From the NCBI RefSeq assembly GCF_000340215.1, contig NW_006921532.1, forward strand, positions 2,583,337 through 2,647,336: a stretch of 64,000 nucleotides of DNA, in the 5' to 3' direction. Below, in pieces: positions 45,451 through 57,958 of the stretch. The DNA is from Pseudocercospora fijiensis CIRAD86. Lineage: Eukaryota; Ascomycota; Dothideomycetes; Mycosphaerellales; Mycosphaerellaceae. Within the stretch, counting starts at the first letter, position 1. Every line of letters starts with the position of its first letter. A model generated the notes under the pieces. It saw nothing but the letters and a program-made list of their open reading frames with translations. It searched no databases and had not been told where the DNA came from. A program made the translations under genes and the position numbers.

Positions 45451-46397
45451 GCTCCTCGAACCCCACGTCTATCGTCTTTCCTGCCACCTAAATGCTGGAC
45501 CACGACCTTGATGAATTCTCGTCAGCGCTTTACTACTGGGAATCCTCTTATTTGACGACCGCGCTCTCCGAGCGCCCATTTAGAATGATATCCGGCCCTT
45601 CTCTGTTTCTTGCTCGATACCCGATACACGAAGCCCCCCGATAGAGTGCGTGGATATTTGCGCAACCACGCAGATGATCCCAATACTGGTTTGTACATAC
45701 CTTGTTTTGGTGGCTCTTTCTCATCATCACCATCATCACCCATTTGGATCTGGAATGGAACTGTTCGAGACTACTGCTAGCGGATCTGCGATTTGGATGC
45801 GTATGTGTTTTGGTTTTAGGCTGGGGTGACAGCGCTGCGTCTCCTTAACGTAATGATCTATGAGCTCGGAATTTGGGGTGTTTTTGTGTGATGAGACTAT
45901 GGGCGCTTGAACATAGATGGAATTACGCTGCTAGCTAGCTATGCTAGGATCTATTTATGAGAGACGAACTGACCGACTTGAGCAGTATCTCGCACATTTC
46001 TTACCCTCAGAAGTTACTTCTGGAGTCTTGATGTCGTCCGTACGTACGTCCGTTCTTTCTCTTGACGTGCATGTCAAGCATCTCGGTTCAAGAACATGAT
46101 GTATGCGCTTCCCCTCGGCATAAACCCGAACAAGGAACGGCAATGGAATGGCACCTGTGCAGGCGGTTGGGTCCGTGATTGCCAATTCAACTTCACGACG
46201 TGCCTGTGAGGTCCAAGATGCCGAAGCGTTCCTCGATATAGTAGCAGAAAATGTACACAAGGCAGCGAGACAATGCTGTGGCGCCGCTGCTCGACTTTGA
46301 TTGGATGAGCTGCAGGATGTAGGTCCGCCACCCCAGGCGCCTTTTCTTTGCAATTTACGTCTGGGTCCTGCGAGACAGCCCAGCATCCGATCCTCTT
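45451..46397. other. areA 3' untranslated region and spacer
   Basis: No convincing gene is present. The first few hundred bases are probably the areA 3' untranslated region, which in Aspergillus controls message stability; I cannot identify that element here. A short CATCAC-type repeat lies at about 45722-45741. Confidence 0.5.
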
Positions 46398-46430
46398 ATG
46401 CTCTGCGCCCTTGGGTGTGGTCCACTAGAC

Positions 46431-47297
46431 ATGTCACTTCTAGGCCTGCCCACCGAACTACTGGATCAGATCTTCGGATACCTGGACTGGAATCGGGACG
46501 AGGACTTATATCCGAGCAAGCAGAGCGTCATCACCAGCAGTGTCACATGCAAGCAGCTTCGCAAGGTTCTCGCTCCCCTGGTATTCCAGGATGTCACTCT
46601 CAAGATCTGCTGGGCTGGCGGGGTACTGGTCTCTCCCGCACTATTGAAGGTGTATGGCTCTTCCTACTTCACCCAGGAGGCTATGGGAAGAACAGCCCTT
46701 CAGCGCCTAACGCTAGCGAGTGCCGAGAAAATGAGCCTCCTGCCACGGAATTCGAGATGGCTCCAAGAAGGACTAGACTGCTGGATCAGTGCATCAGACA
46801 CTATTCTCACTCTAAACTTGAAGAATATTGCAACAAACTCGCCAGATCTTGCGGCTTTCATTGCTAAATTCACACAATTGAAGCATCTCCATATTAGCCA
46901 CGTCGTTCTCAGCCCTCTCCAGCGTCGTGGATATGGACGAGTTGCACCGGAAGTTCAAGATCGGATATGGCTTCGCCTGAGCATCGACGTGCGGCGTGCG
47001 TTGCCGGATACTGCTATTCGGTTGGGTAGACTGTGTGTGCCAGTATACTCTTCTATGACGGGTATATCTCGACATGAAGACCTCCCTGCAGACGCTGTCA
47101 CCTGGCTGCAGCAGGCAGTAATTGGTGAGAGACTCCTGGACGCAGACCGGGAAGAGCGCCTGTTGGAGGATTTCGGCAGTTTCTTGCCGCTGTGGGCAGC
47201 TAAGGCTGATCTAGAGCGAGGACCGAAAGCCGTGAATGAGTGGACAAGTATGCGTGGCAAGCTATCAGACCAGGCAATGAGCCGGCGTTGGAGATAA
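46431..47297 (+). CDS. F-box-like protein
   Basis: This is a single-exon gene of 288 residues from ATG 46431, or 299 from ATG 46398. The N-terminus MSLLGLPTELLDQIFGYLD is a good F-box (substrate adaptor of SCF ubiquitin ligases). I prefer the second start because the F-box then begins at residue 4, as is usual. A segment LKHLHISHVVLSP resembles a degenerate leucine-rich repeat. The target is unknown. The C-terminal half is charged and not recognised. A dispersed repeat begins immediately at its 3' end. Confidence 0.7.
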   Translation: MSLLGLPTELLDQIFGYLDWNRDEDLYPSKQSVITSSVTCKQLRKVLAPLVFQDVTLKICWAGGVLVSPALLKVYGSSYFTQEAMGRTALQRLTLASAEKMSLLPRNSRWLQEGLDCWISASDTILTLNLKNIATNSPDLAAFIAKFTQLKHLHISHVVLSPLQRRGYGRVAPEVQDRIWLRLSIDVRRALPDTAIRLGRLCVPVYSSMTGISRHEDLPADAVTWLQQAVIGERLLDADREERLLEDFGSFLPLWAAKADLERGPKAVNEWTSMRGKLSDQAMSRRWR

Positions 47298-48318
47298 ATG
47301 CAGCGCGGCCTGTGCCTCACTGCTGCATGTGCTAAGACTTACATCGGCCAGTGAACTGACAACTGTCGACAGGGAAGACAGGCTATCGGTGAGTTCTTGC
47401 AGGCCATTGGCTATCATTAGAGTCGTGGACTCCATTCCCATAGTTCAAGTGGCCTTCCAGGCCGTATGTGTCGTATTCTGTGACGACATTAAGCAGAGCA
47501 GCGACTCTGCTGTGTTCTTCAGCCGCTCCGCGTAGGTCCAGCAGTCTACAGCGTTGGTCTGCGAGGTGACGAGCGTAGCTATAGGGCCGTACGCAGAGCT
47601 GCCGCAGGAAGCCTGCTTAAACCACAACTGAAACCCTCGCGAGAACGATTGACATCATTGAGCTGCTGGAGGCGACGGGAGTCTGCCGTATTATCAGGCT
47701 GCTTTGTTCCTTGGCCGCTCCGCGTAGGCCTGGCACCTAATAGCGTCGGTCTGCGAGGTAACGAGCGTAGATGTAGTATCGCACGCGGAGCTGCTCGGCG
47801 CAGAACGCAGAAATGTCCCGCGACTTCGCAATATCATCTCGTCAATGAGGCGTACTGTTCAGATGTGGCCCAGAGGGGACGTCCACTGAGAGCCCATCGT
47901 TCCAAACTGCACCGTTGAAAGTCACGAAGGCCACTCCGCTCTCCGCGACGATAGAAGGCCGTGAGTGGAAAGCCAGGGTGTCTGACACACAACTAAGATA
48001 CGGAGCGCTCGAAGGACAGTGCATGAACAACGTCCTGGTGAGCTGCGGGAAGTGCGAACACCTAGGACCAGACCATAGTCAGCCAAGAACACTCGATCAA
48101 TCGAATCTGGCTGGGTCTATGGCGGTAGTCAAGCAGTTCCTTGGAAGCAGACTGGGACGAGGAGCGATCCCTATGGTGGCGGTGACGCCCGGTTCGACGA
48201 TGCGCTCCGTGCCTATCCGAGGATGCCTATTGTTCAGACCCGTATCAGTCTGAATATGACGCCTATTTCGGTGGAATCGGAACGCGTCTCTCGCTCGCGA
48301 CTGAACGCCCTCAAGAGG
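47298..48318. other. Spacer with a dispersed inverted repeat and a tandem duplication
   Basis: No gene is supported; short open frames here have no recognisable content. About 47305-47415 is an inverted copy of about 56495-56620. A diverged tandem duplication of about 100 bp lies at about 47518-47615 and 47710-47806, sharing CCGCTCCGCGTAGG and GGTCTGCGAGG. Composition is normal, not RIP-mutated. Confidence 0.6.
47305..47415 (+). repeat. Dispersed repeat, left copy (inverted relative to the one at 56.5 kb)
   Basis: The segment sharing GGCCTGTGCCTC, CTGCTGCATGTG, GTCGACAGGGAAGACAGG and CGGTGAGTTCTTGCAG matches the reverse complement of about 56495-56620. The match is roughly 85-90 per cent by eye, with a 14-bp insertion in the other copy. 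No terminal inverted repeats or duplications were identified. Confidence 0.75.
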
Positions 48319-48945
48319 TCAAGATTCCCTCGGGTATACGCCCATATCTCTCGACCGCCCACACGTGCAAACTCTGCAAGCAGCAGTTCGCATCAAAAAC
48401 CGGTAGTCAGTCGAAGGCCAGTCGTCAATAGGCTTTGGTGCGTTGTGCAGATACGCGCACCAGAACGTTGCCAATCGCGGGAAAATGGCTCCGAACTTCG
48501 TATCCAACGACAAGAAGTCTAGAAGGCGGCCGTCGCCGGTAAGGGCTCTACGCGCGCACGATCGAACGAGGCGGCGTTCAGCGGCTGGATTGTTGTAGTC
48601 GGGAAGATCGTGCACGTTGTCAGGATTCTCCCACGTCTCGATGTAATCTGGCGTACGGAAGATGGAATAGTCGAGCTCGAGGCCGCCGTCCGCAATGCGG
48701 TAGGTGGCGACAGGGTTGCCTTGCTCACGTTCCCAATCAGCGAGGAGAAGATGTTGAAATAGACAATGTCCAAAGACCAGGGTTTGAGTATATATACATC
48801 GTTTTGCAATTCGCCGGTCAGCCCAGAGAGACTGTTGGCGACTTGTGGATTGAGCTTGCGCCGTTTTGAAGGCTGTTTAATTGGTCAGTTCATGACTTAT
48901 AGGCGAAAGACCAAGGTTAGGCGCAGCACTTACTGGCTCCATCAT
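48319..48945 (-). CDS. Hypothetical protein, possible three-exon gene
   Basis: On the minus strand a start ATGATGGAGCCA (48945) leads to a GTAAGT donor and, after a 61-base intron, PSKRRKLNPQVANSLSGL (a nuclear-localisation-like basic cluster). That frame gives ILKPWSLDIVYFNIFSSLIG. A second frame then gives FRTPDYIETWENPDNV to VCTCGRSRDMGVYPRES, with a stop at 48319. A 53-base intron (about 48676-48728, GTGAGC...CTCGAG) would join them into about 170 residues, but its branch site is weak. A frameshifted pseudogene is the alternative. I do not recognise the family. Confidence 0.5.
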
Positions 48946-49418
48946 GTTGCCGCAAAGTTGAGGCGCGGAATGTGTGAAGAAGTTGATGATAGTGACGTGA
49001 TATGGTATGTCTTCGCAGCTGATGATGGGTGACTATGGTCGATGTTGTTGAAAGGAAAGGTTGATGATGAGTCGCAAGACTTGTCAGGTGTGGAAATGCG
49101 AGATGCGCGAAGTGCACGTGACGGCGGAAGTGGAGCTGAATCGGCGCGTTGGGGGAGTGCAATTGCACGATGTGGTCAGCTTAGGGAATCTGCTGCATGA
49201 GAGCCGACCCGTCAACAGAGAAAATTTACATGAGCAATGAGAGAAATAAAGCTCCATTGAGGCGGCCAGAGAAGACGAGAGAAGATAGAGGGTATTGAAA
49301 CTTTCATTCCACCACGCTATCTGAATCGGAATAGGTCGCCGTGAGCAACCCCAAGACCCATCACACCATTTCATGCATCGTGAAGAAAAGCCAGAGTGCT
49401 GTGTCGTGAAGAAGTCGT
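48946..49418. other. Spacer between the hypothetical gene and TEF1
   Basis: I see nothing coding. The right part is probably the TEF1 3' untranslated region. The left part may be the promoter of the hypothetical minus-strand gene. Confidence 0.5.
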
Positions 49419-51347
<1,929 letters not shown>

Positions 51348-52204
51348 GGCTGCGGTACTGGTGAAGGCTGGTGTGTGGTAGTGTGGAAAGTCCTTGAAGG
51401 GAGAGAGATTACTGCAATGAATGGTCAGTGATCGCAGTGCTGCGGTGGATGGCAGACGATGCGTTCTTACACAGATACGAATACTTGATTCGTGGTATGT
51501 TGACGAAGAGCCGGAAGTCGTTGGTTGGCGCGAGATTTCTGCTATTTGAGGGCTTGTGGGTGGCACGCACGGACTGCAAAATTGAGCTTAGCGCGGGGTA
51601 TGGCGATGACTCGCCCTGCTCAACCTCACTTCTGGCCTGCATCTGATGCAACAACACTGACTGTGACGAGGGCTGCTTGACTTCACTCTGCATACGCACT
51701 CGCCCCCGCTACAACATCACAAGTCCTGGGTTCTGAAGAAGCTAGCAGCTCACAGTGCGCAACAATCTTTTTCGATTCCCCCCCCAAATTCCCTATCTTT
51801 GTTGACACGTCATGGGCGGTGAGCACGACAAGCAGGTCTTGTGCGACATGTGCTCCATCGGTGCCCGAAAGCTTCAGCTTGGCGCTGGTCTTGGAGAGCC
51901 GGGAGATATTATACTTGGCCAGAAAAGGCCAAGAACACAGTAAATGCTGACAGATGTTAGAGCTTCCGGTATGTGATTGGCAAGCTGACGTTACGCGGAG
52001 AATCATTATCAAGAAGAAGGAAGAGACAGAAGCGGAGAATGTGAAAGATTCTGGAATTTCGAATTCGTATACTTACCTATGCGGTCAATATCGATGCAGT
52101 CTTGTCAAGCTTCGCAGCCTATCCATGTCATCGTATCAGGCCGGTCACTGTTCGCACTTACCAACATTGTCGGAGTCGGCACCATTGTCGGTGGCTTTGG
52201 CACC
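51348..52204 (-). promoter_or_regulatory. TEF1 leader, leader intron and promoter region
   Basis: The TEF1 leader holds an intron at 51412-51470 (minus-strand GTAAGA...CATTGCAG followed by a pyrimidine-rich tract). Further right the sequence should contain the TEF1 promoter and the 3' untranslated region of the ATPase gene. No gene can be supported; open frames here have no recognised domain. Confidence 0.6.
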
Positions 52205-53842
52205 TTAGCTGGCATCGCTGCTAACTGGAAGTACTCCTGATTCGGAAGATGGTTCGATATTGCCACTGAATGCTGCAACATTGGAACCATTAGCCTTAAG
52301 CGCGAGTACACCAGCGCTCCACTCTCCAGCTAGTTCGATCGCCTTGAGAGGAGAGTCGCGATGTGTCAGTAAGAAGTTCTGTATCTCGGCCGGAGTGAGA
52401 GAGTCGTCGGGAATATTTGCTGCGAAAGTCTCAGACAAAGTGTCCAAGTTGTCAATGCCGTCAGCAGGCTTGCCATCGACATTCGTGAATGTCTTCTTGA
52501 ACAGAAGTGCTGCGACTTGTCTCGAAGCATGGCCCATCAGGATCTTTTTATCGCATCGACCGGGTCTGATAAGTGCGGGATCCAGAGAATCTGGGCTGTT
52601 AGATGTCAGTATCAGGACACGACCCTCAACGGAGGCCGGACCGTCGATCGCATTTAGCAAGCCACTGAGTGTCAGTTGGCCTTGACCTTCCTTCTTGTCC
52701 TCGGATTTGCTTGTGTCGGTCATGACCTCTCGCCGAATTCCTGCGCTATCGACGTCCTCCATCACGATAATAGAACGTGGCGGAAGGTCCTCGAAGAGTG
52801 AATCGAGAAGACTGTCGGTAAGCTTCGGATTGGTGAACGACAATACATAGAGCGGTAAGTCGAAGTGGCCAGCGAGTGCAGTAGAGAAAGAAGTCTTTCC
52901 CGTTCCTGGTGGACCAAAAAGCAGATAACCTCGGCGGTATGGTATGCCACGGTCGAGATAGTATGCTTTGGACTTAGGATCGAGGTAAGTGGCAATATCG
53001 CCAATGATGTCTGCTTTCTTTGCAGGTTCCATGGTCAAGGAGTCCATGCTGCGGGCGGCTCGGAAAACTGGATCACTCCAACCATTCCCATTTTTGGCGA
53101 CCCGGAAGATCAGCGTCTGTGCTTCTGGCTTGAAGGAGTCTTGAATGTGCTTCAGGAGATCTTTGATAGGCTGAGTACTCCCTGACATCGAGAAGCAGGA
53201 GATAGTGATCTCTGGCTCTATGGTCGAAAGTATTTTTCGATTGGACTGGTTATCCGGAAGGCACTCCAGTTGAGGCTGTGCGCGATCGAATCTGAACCAG
53301 CGACCATCGAACTTATACCATGAGGACATCTTAGCCGATAGATATTTCAAAGCGTTTCGATCGCTGGCACTTGCATTTGGATCGTAGCAACGTGTGCTAT
53401 TCAAGGTCAATGTGCGACTGTCAGCAGGCCCAGTACTGCGCTTCGCCAGCCAACAGGTGACTTGGTTGTTCAAATAATGGGATGGGGGGACCTTGATGCT
53501 GGCAAAGAAGCGAGAGTACAGACTGTACAGAGCGGCAATGACGTTCATGCCTTTGAAGACATATTTGTAAAAGCCAAACGCGAGTACAGCGAAGGGGCCG
53601 AATGTGTTGATAATGAAGGCGGCCAGAGGGCTGGTTTGTCGGATGACGGAGACCGCGTTCCTCCAGACAATCGAGGTTGTGAGATCGACGATGTCGAGGT
53701 TGGATTTCGAAGCTGTTCGCAAACCAGTTGCGATGCTCACGAGGCCGGTCCTGAGCGCCATCAGAGGCGCTTGAGAGAAATTCGACTTCGACATACCGTG
53801 CGAGGGATGTTTGAGAGCCGCGATCAGATCGTCTGAGGCCAC
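52205..53842 (-). CDS. BCS1-like AAA ATPase
   Basis: This single-exon gene encodes 545 residues. Features are an N-terminal hydrophobic segment (about residues 72-95), a BCS1-type N-domain, Walker A GPPGTGKT (310-317), Walker B IIVMEDVD (358-365), SGLLNAIDG (393-401), a sensor LTSN and an RPGRCDKK arginine-finger region (about 426-433). Yeast Bcs1 inserts the Rieske protein into complex III in the mitochondrial inner membrane. Fungi have several divergent BCS1-like paralogues of unknown role, and this looks like one of them because the N-terminal 120 residues are unlike Bcs1 proper. The linker between Walker B and SGLLNAIDG is Lys/Glu-rich. Confidence 0.88.
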   Translation of the reverse strand: MASDDLIAALKHPSHGMSKSNFSQAPLMALRTGLVSIATGLRTASKSNLDIVDLTTSIVWRNAVSVIRQTSPLAAFIINTFGPFAVLAFGFYKYVFKGMNVIAALYSLYSRFFASIKVPPSHYLNNQVTCWLAKRSTGPADSRTLTLNSTRCYDPNASASDRNALKYLSAKMSSWYKFDGRWFRFDRAQPQLECLPDNQSNRKILSTIEPEITISCFSMSGSTQPIKDLLKHIQDSFKPEAQTLIFRVAKNGNGWSDPVFRAARSMDSLTMEPAKKADIIGDIATYLDPKSKAYYLDRGIPYRRGYLLFGPPGTGKTSFSTALAGHFDLPLYVLSFTNPKLTDSLLDSLFEDLPPRSIIVMEDVDSAGIRREVMTDTSKSEDKKEGQGQLTLSGLLNAIDGPASVEGRVLILTSNSPDSLDPALIRPGRCDKKILMGHASRQVAALLFKKTFTNVDGKPADGIDNLDTLSETFAANIPDDSLTPAEIQNFLLTHRDSPLKAIELAGEWSAGVLALKANGSNVAAFSGNIEPSSESGVLPVSSDAS

Positions 53843-54563
53843 AACTGCCGTATATGATATGTGTCAATTGCGATGTGGCTTTGAAGTCCGGGCGTCAATC
53901 ACCTTCTTCTCAGACAGAGCTTGGAGGGAAGTCCTGCTTCCTGTAAGATCTGTGAGATGCTGATGATACGACTCTGGCCCATCTCTGAAGAGTCCTTCTC
54001 GACATTTATACAGCCGTTGGAGATTTCGATCCGCCTACCATTGTCCTGGCCCACCAAGATTTCTTTGAGTGGGTTGAAAGATCCTTTATCAGAAGGCCGA
54101 GGGGACAATGAGAATGAAAGACTGGTGGACAATGTCATTGTCCCTTGTCGTAGTGCTTGGGCTTCCGAACGTCGTAGAGCACGCTGCTTACTTTCGGCGA
54201 GAAGGTATGGAACGTTGGGTTTGCGGTGGTCTCAGCTCAGAAGCGTTCCCGACATGGCTGGAGATGTTTTCATGACCCTGCTAGAAGTGCTTCGCCCTGC
54301 AGACAAGAAAGGGGTCGTGAACGCTATACCCGATTTGGCAATATCCTTGCCGATCACGTTGTGCGTTGCAACTTCAACCCTTCGCTCGCTCTCGCTCTCT
54401 CTCTCTCTCTTCACCACACACGATGGATGAGAATGCTCCGGTCGCTGGACATGGGATTGTCGCCGCATTGAGCTGTGAATGCACACTGATATGTGCCTCA
54501 TAAGTCGCTCTCTTTTCTTTTCTCCTTCCCGCTTCGCTTCCTGAGATTCTGAAGCTCTCGCTG
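53843..54563. other. Spacer with a CT microsatellite and a doubtful small ORF
   Basis: The spacer holds a CT/GCT repeat at about 54383-54412. A 79-codon minus-strand frame (54138-53899) has a plausible composition but no recognised domain and no support, so I do not call it. The left part may be the promoter of the ATPase gene. Confidence 0.5.
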
Positions 54564-56332
54564 TTGCAACAGGAGATGGCCTGGCTGCTTGCCCTGGTAT
54601 CAGCCTTGATCGGCGCTTTGGCGGTCTTATTTTCGCCCTTCGATGCTTCGTCATTGAGACTTCCTGCAAGCAAACCGGGTGCTGGTTCGAGGTACGGCCT
54701 TCAACGCCTGCGTGAAGCTATTGCTGACTTTGCTCAGAAGCGAATCGCATGTGCGAAATCATTTTGGCGGCATTTCGCCATGGAAAGCGCAGACTTTCGG
54801 CGCCGGAACAGACGTCAACGATGTCCCTCCAGGCTGTGTCGTTGACCAAGTTCACATGATGTCAAGGCACGCCGAACGATGCATGTGCTGCAAACATCAT
54901 GATCATTGATAACCCGCTGCTAATCAACGAGGCAGATCCCACAATGCTTTCTGGTATCCGTATGTCGTAGGCTGTCGCCGAGTGTCAACTGAACTATCAG
55001 TAAGATGCTGACCAATTCATCCAAGGCATGCTCGAACTTTACCACCGTCTCCAGAACACCAATGAGACACTGCCCGAAGCCATAGCTGCAGCCAGTAGAG
55101 CGGATTTCTACGCTCCGTTCCCCAACGAGCAATTCGAACAGCTCACATCGACTGGCCCTTTCGCGGGCACACTCCAAGCTTTCAAGGCAGGCACTACCTT
55201 TAGAACAAGGTATAAAGCTCTTCTCGATCGTGCTCTCGACCAGCGGCAGACATCATTCTGGGCTAGCGACTCGCCCAGATGCATCGACACAGCTCGTTAC
55301 TTTGCCGCAGGTTTCTTCGGCCTGGAGTGGAACGACACAGCGTCGTTGCACATCATCCCAGAGAGTGTGGATCAAGGGGCAAACACACTGACTCCAGGTC
55401 GAGCTTGTCCAAACTGGATCAAGAACCGCAATGAACGAGGTCGTGAATTCGGAAATAGACAGTTGAAAGCATTCCGGTCCAGCTATCTGCTAAAGATCAG
55501 AGGTCGATTCGCGGCGGACAGCCCAGGTTTCTTGTTTGATGAATCGGAAATCTACTCCATGCAGGAGTATTGTGCTTTCGAAACGTTGGTCAAAGGCGAC
55601 TCAAAGTGGTGCGATGTCTTTGCTCGTGATGAGTGGGAGAGCTTCGAATACGCTCGCGATCTACTCCACTACTACCGTGCCGGTCCTGGAAATCCGTTTG
55701 CTGCACCTGGAGGCATGCTCTGGCTCAAGGCGACCGCCGAGCTCATGCTACGAGGTTCAGAGGCTGGAAATCTATTCTTCTCTTTGTGAGTGCCTGGGTT
55801 ACTGCGCGAAGAGAAAGAGCCCTGGAACTGATCGACACTTCTAGCAATCATGACGGCGATATTCTCAATCTCCTAAGCGCGTTACAACTCTTTGAAGAGC
55901 CAGAAGACCTTCCAATCGATCGTGTAAAGCATGATCGTACTTGGCGCTTGTCAGATGTGACGGTGGGTAAACGTGGTTTCTCTGATTATGATGCCCGCTG
56001 ACACTTTATAGCCTATGGGAGCCCGCGTCGTCCTCGAGCGCTATGTCTGCCCATCATCGCCGCCCCAATGCTGGACCAACGAGCTTTACCCCAATCATGA
56101 ACATTGCGAAGAGCAGATGTACGAGCCTTACGTCCGACTCAGCATCAATGATGGAATAGTACCGATACCACGATGTCAAGACGGCTCACCCGGTGGTGGC
56201 TGTCTGCTGTCGAATTTACTGTCGCTGGTGAATTTACGAGATCAGGAGACCCCGGACTGGGCAACGCTGTGCGACGCTGAGGAGGGATTGCCGAAGCGAG
56301 TCGAATTCCTGCACCATCATCACCGGAAATGA
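54564..56332 (+). CDS. Histidine acid phosphatase, secreted or membrane-anchored
   Basis: The family removes phosphate from phosphomonoesters at acid pH, typically outside the cell. Exon 1 (54564-54691) starts with a hydrophobic signal or anchor (MAWLLALVSALIGALAVLF). Exon 2 from 54738 holds HFGGISPW and the catalytic box CVVDQVHMMSRHAER, with the RHxxR pattern. One or two short exons (about 54880-55023) remain unresolved. The next exon (about 55024-55785) has LTSTGPFAGTLQAF and ASDSPRCIDTARYFAAGF. The exon 55845-55962 begins in the second catalytic box (NHDGDI), and 56012-56332 ends in HHHHRK. The Cys following RHAER and the C-terminal His run are unusual. It resembles fungal phosphatases more than true phytases. 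Confidence 0.85.
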
Positions 56333-57283
56333 GGAGGCCAGAGTATCACCAGAGAGCGAAGGTAACGACCGCAGCTGGATGGCGAAGAAAGTCCCGCCAA
56401 GCAAGAATTCTGGTCCCGCTGAGGGAGCTGGGTCAGCCTCTTTGATGAAAAGTGGCTGAGCACAGTGGAAGAAATAGACACTGTCTAATCATAGTTAATG
56501 GTCTGCAAGAACTCACCGATAGATAGCCTGATAGCCTGTCTTCCCTGTCGACACTTGTCAACTTACTGGCCGATGCAAGTCTTGGCACATGCAGCAGCGA
56601 GGCACAGGCCGGCGCTTGGAGACTTTTGCACATTGGGTCAGACTGCGCACCCAAGACTCTTGCTTCTTAAGACCTTTACTCCTGGTCCTTGATGCGCATG
56701 AAGTTCACGAATAGACTCGACAGTGAATCGCAGCAGACGATGGAATTGGCAAAGCAATGACCGTCTGAAACACCGTTTTGCTTCGCAGGGTGCTTCCAAG
56801 GCCCTCACATTTATTGACGACGTCTCCCAGCCTGTGAAAATGTTGAGCTGACACGTAGATGCTCCAGGGCAGACAGCAAGCATACCATGAGAGGCGGTGC
56901 TGGAGGCTTCGTGTGCTACGTCCATGCCTTGAATGCCGCCTGTCGTCCGTAAACTTCGAACCTGGCGGTGGCTGAGTTGGCAGAAATCTGTGCCGCAACT
57001 CACATATATATGGCTGCTAATGCTAATGAGTGATCACTCCGCGTGCGACTGTAATCGATTAATCCAATCAGAAGTCATGTCATTAAACAATTCGTCGGCC
57101 GTGAACGAATGGTCAGCCTGGGAATTGCTCGGGATCATGAACGCCGATGCATTCGCCTTCACTTGCGTCGGTTACGCTCCATCGAAAGGTCGCCGATGTT
57201 GAAATCCGATCGCAAATTCAGATAAAACAGCAACCAGACGCATCCTGGACACTCTGCCGGAAGTTGCCAACTGCACAAATGAT
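56333..57283. other. Spacer with a dispersed inverted repeat
   Basis: No gene is supported. About 56495-56620 is the right copy of the repeat at about 47305-47415. Several short frames overlap on both strands with no recognised content. Confidence 0.5.
56495..56620 (-). repeat. Dispersed repeat, right copy (inverted)
   Basis: The reverse complement reads like 47305-47415, sharing CATCGGCCAGT and GTCGACAGGGAAGACAGG, with a short insertion (AGGCTATCTAT-like) in the middle. The pair flanks about 9 kb that includes TEF1 and the ATPase gene. Confidence 0.75.
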
Positions 57284-57958
57284 TTGATGGTTCAGCTAAG
57301 ACTTGTTGTTCCGATGGCGATTTGCAAGAATCGTAAACATAACCACCCAGCTCAAGCAGAGACAATCGTGGAACGCTGGTATGAAATCATTATGGCAGCG
57401 GTGATGCGAAGTCGATCTGCTACGCCTGAGACCTCCAGTGATGAGGAATATGACGATGGAGATGACGATAACGAAGATTGGGAGTCCGTTACCTTGGACA
57501 TTGTTCAAACTGCACGGCAGCCACTAGATGTCGACAATCCCAACCTCCAGCTCTCTGATAGTAGCGTTGAGGATCTGAGCCAGGCATCTTCTGCCACATT
57601 CGGGGGCAGTCGAGCATCATCTCCAGCGAGATCTGCCAGCATCTCGTCTTCATATGATTCGGATACCGAAACTGACTGGTTGGTCCCCCTGGACAGCGAG
57701 ACTGACGAGGACGAGGACGAGGACGAGGACGGTGACGGTGATGACAGCGATGATACCAAGAACGAAGGCAATGTGCAAGCTCAGGCCCATATCTTTGCAG
57801 ACGAGGTCGTTATACAAGAGGCCCCGGAGGAAGTCGAGCCGGTTCAGTCAATCTCCGAGACAACAGCGCAAGACACAAGAAGATGCAGTCAACAGCTCGC
57901 CATCGATCCAGAACGTAGGATCTGGAGATCAATTTGGCGATGGATAGGCCTGATTTGA
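57284..57958 (+). CDS. Hypothetical acidic protein
   Basis: This is a single open frame of 224 residues from ATG 57284; an alternative start at 57392 gives 188 residues and removes an uninformative N-terminus. It is rich in Ser, Glu and Asp, with a run of DE repeats near residue 140. The C-terminus IWRSIWRWIGLI is a Trp-rich amphipathic segment. No domain is recognised. The low-complexity acidic content argues for a disordered, perhaps nuclear, protein, but this is a guess. Confidence 0.5.
   Translation: MMVQLRLVVPMAICKNRKHNHPAQAETIVERWYEIIMAAVMRSRSATPETSSDEEYDDGDDDNEDWESVTLDIVQTARQPLDVDNPNLQLSDSSVEDLSQASSATFGGSRASSPARSASISSSYDSDTETDWLVPLDSETDEDEDEDEDGDGDDSDDTKNEGNVQAQAHIFADEVVIQEAPEEVEPVQSISETTAQDTRRCSQQLAIDPERRIWRSIWRWIGLI

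Noticed and set aside
53899..54138. 79-codon minus-strand frame
   Set aside because: Composition is plausible but no domain, splice or conservation evidence can be given.
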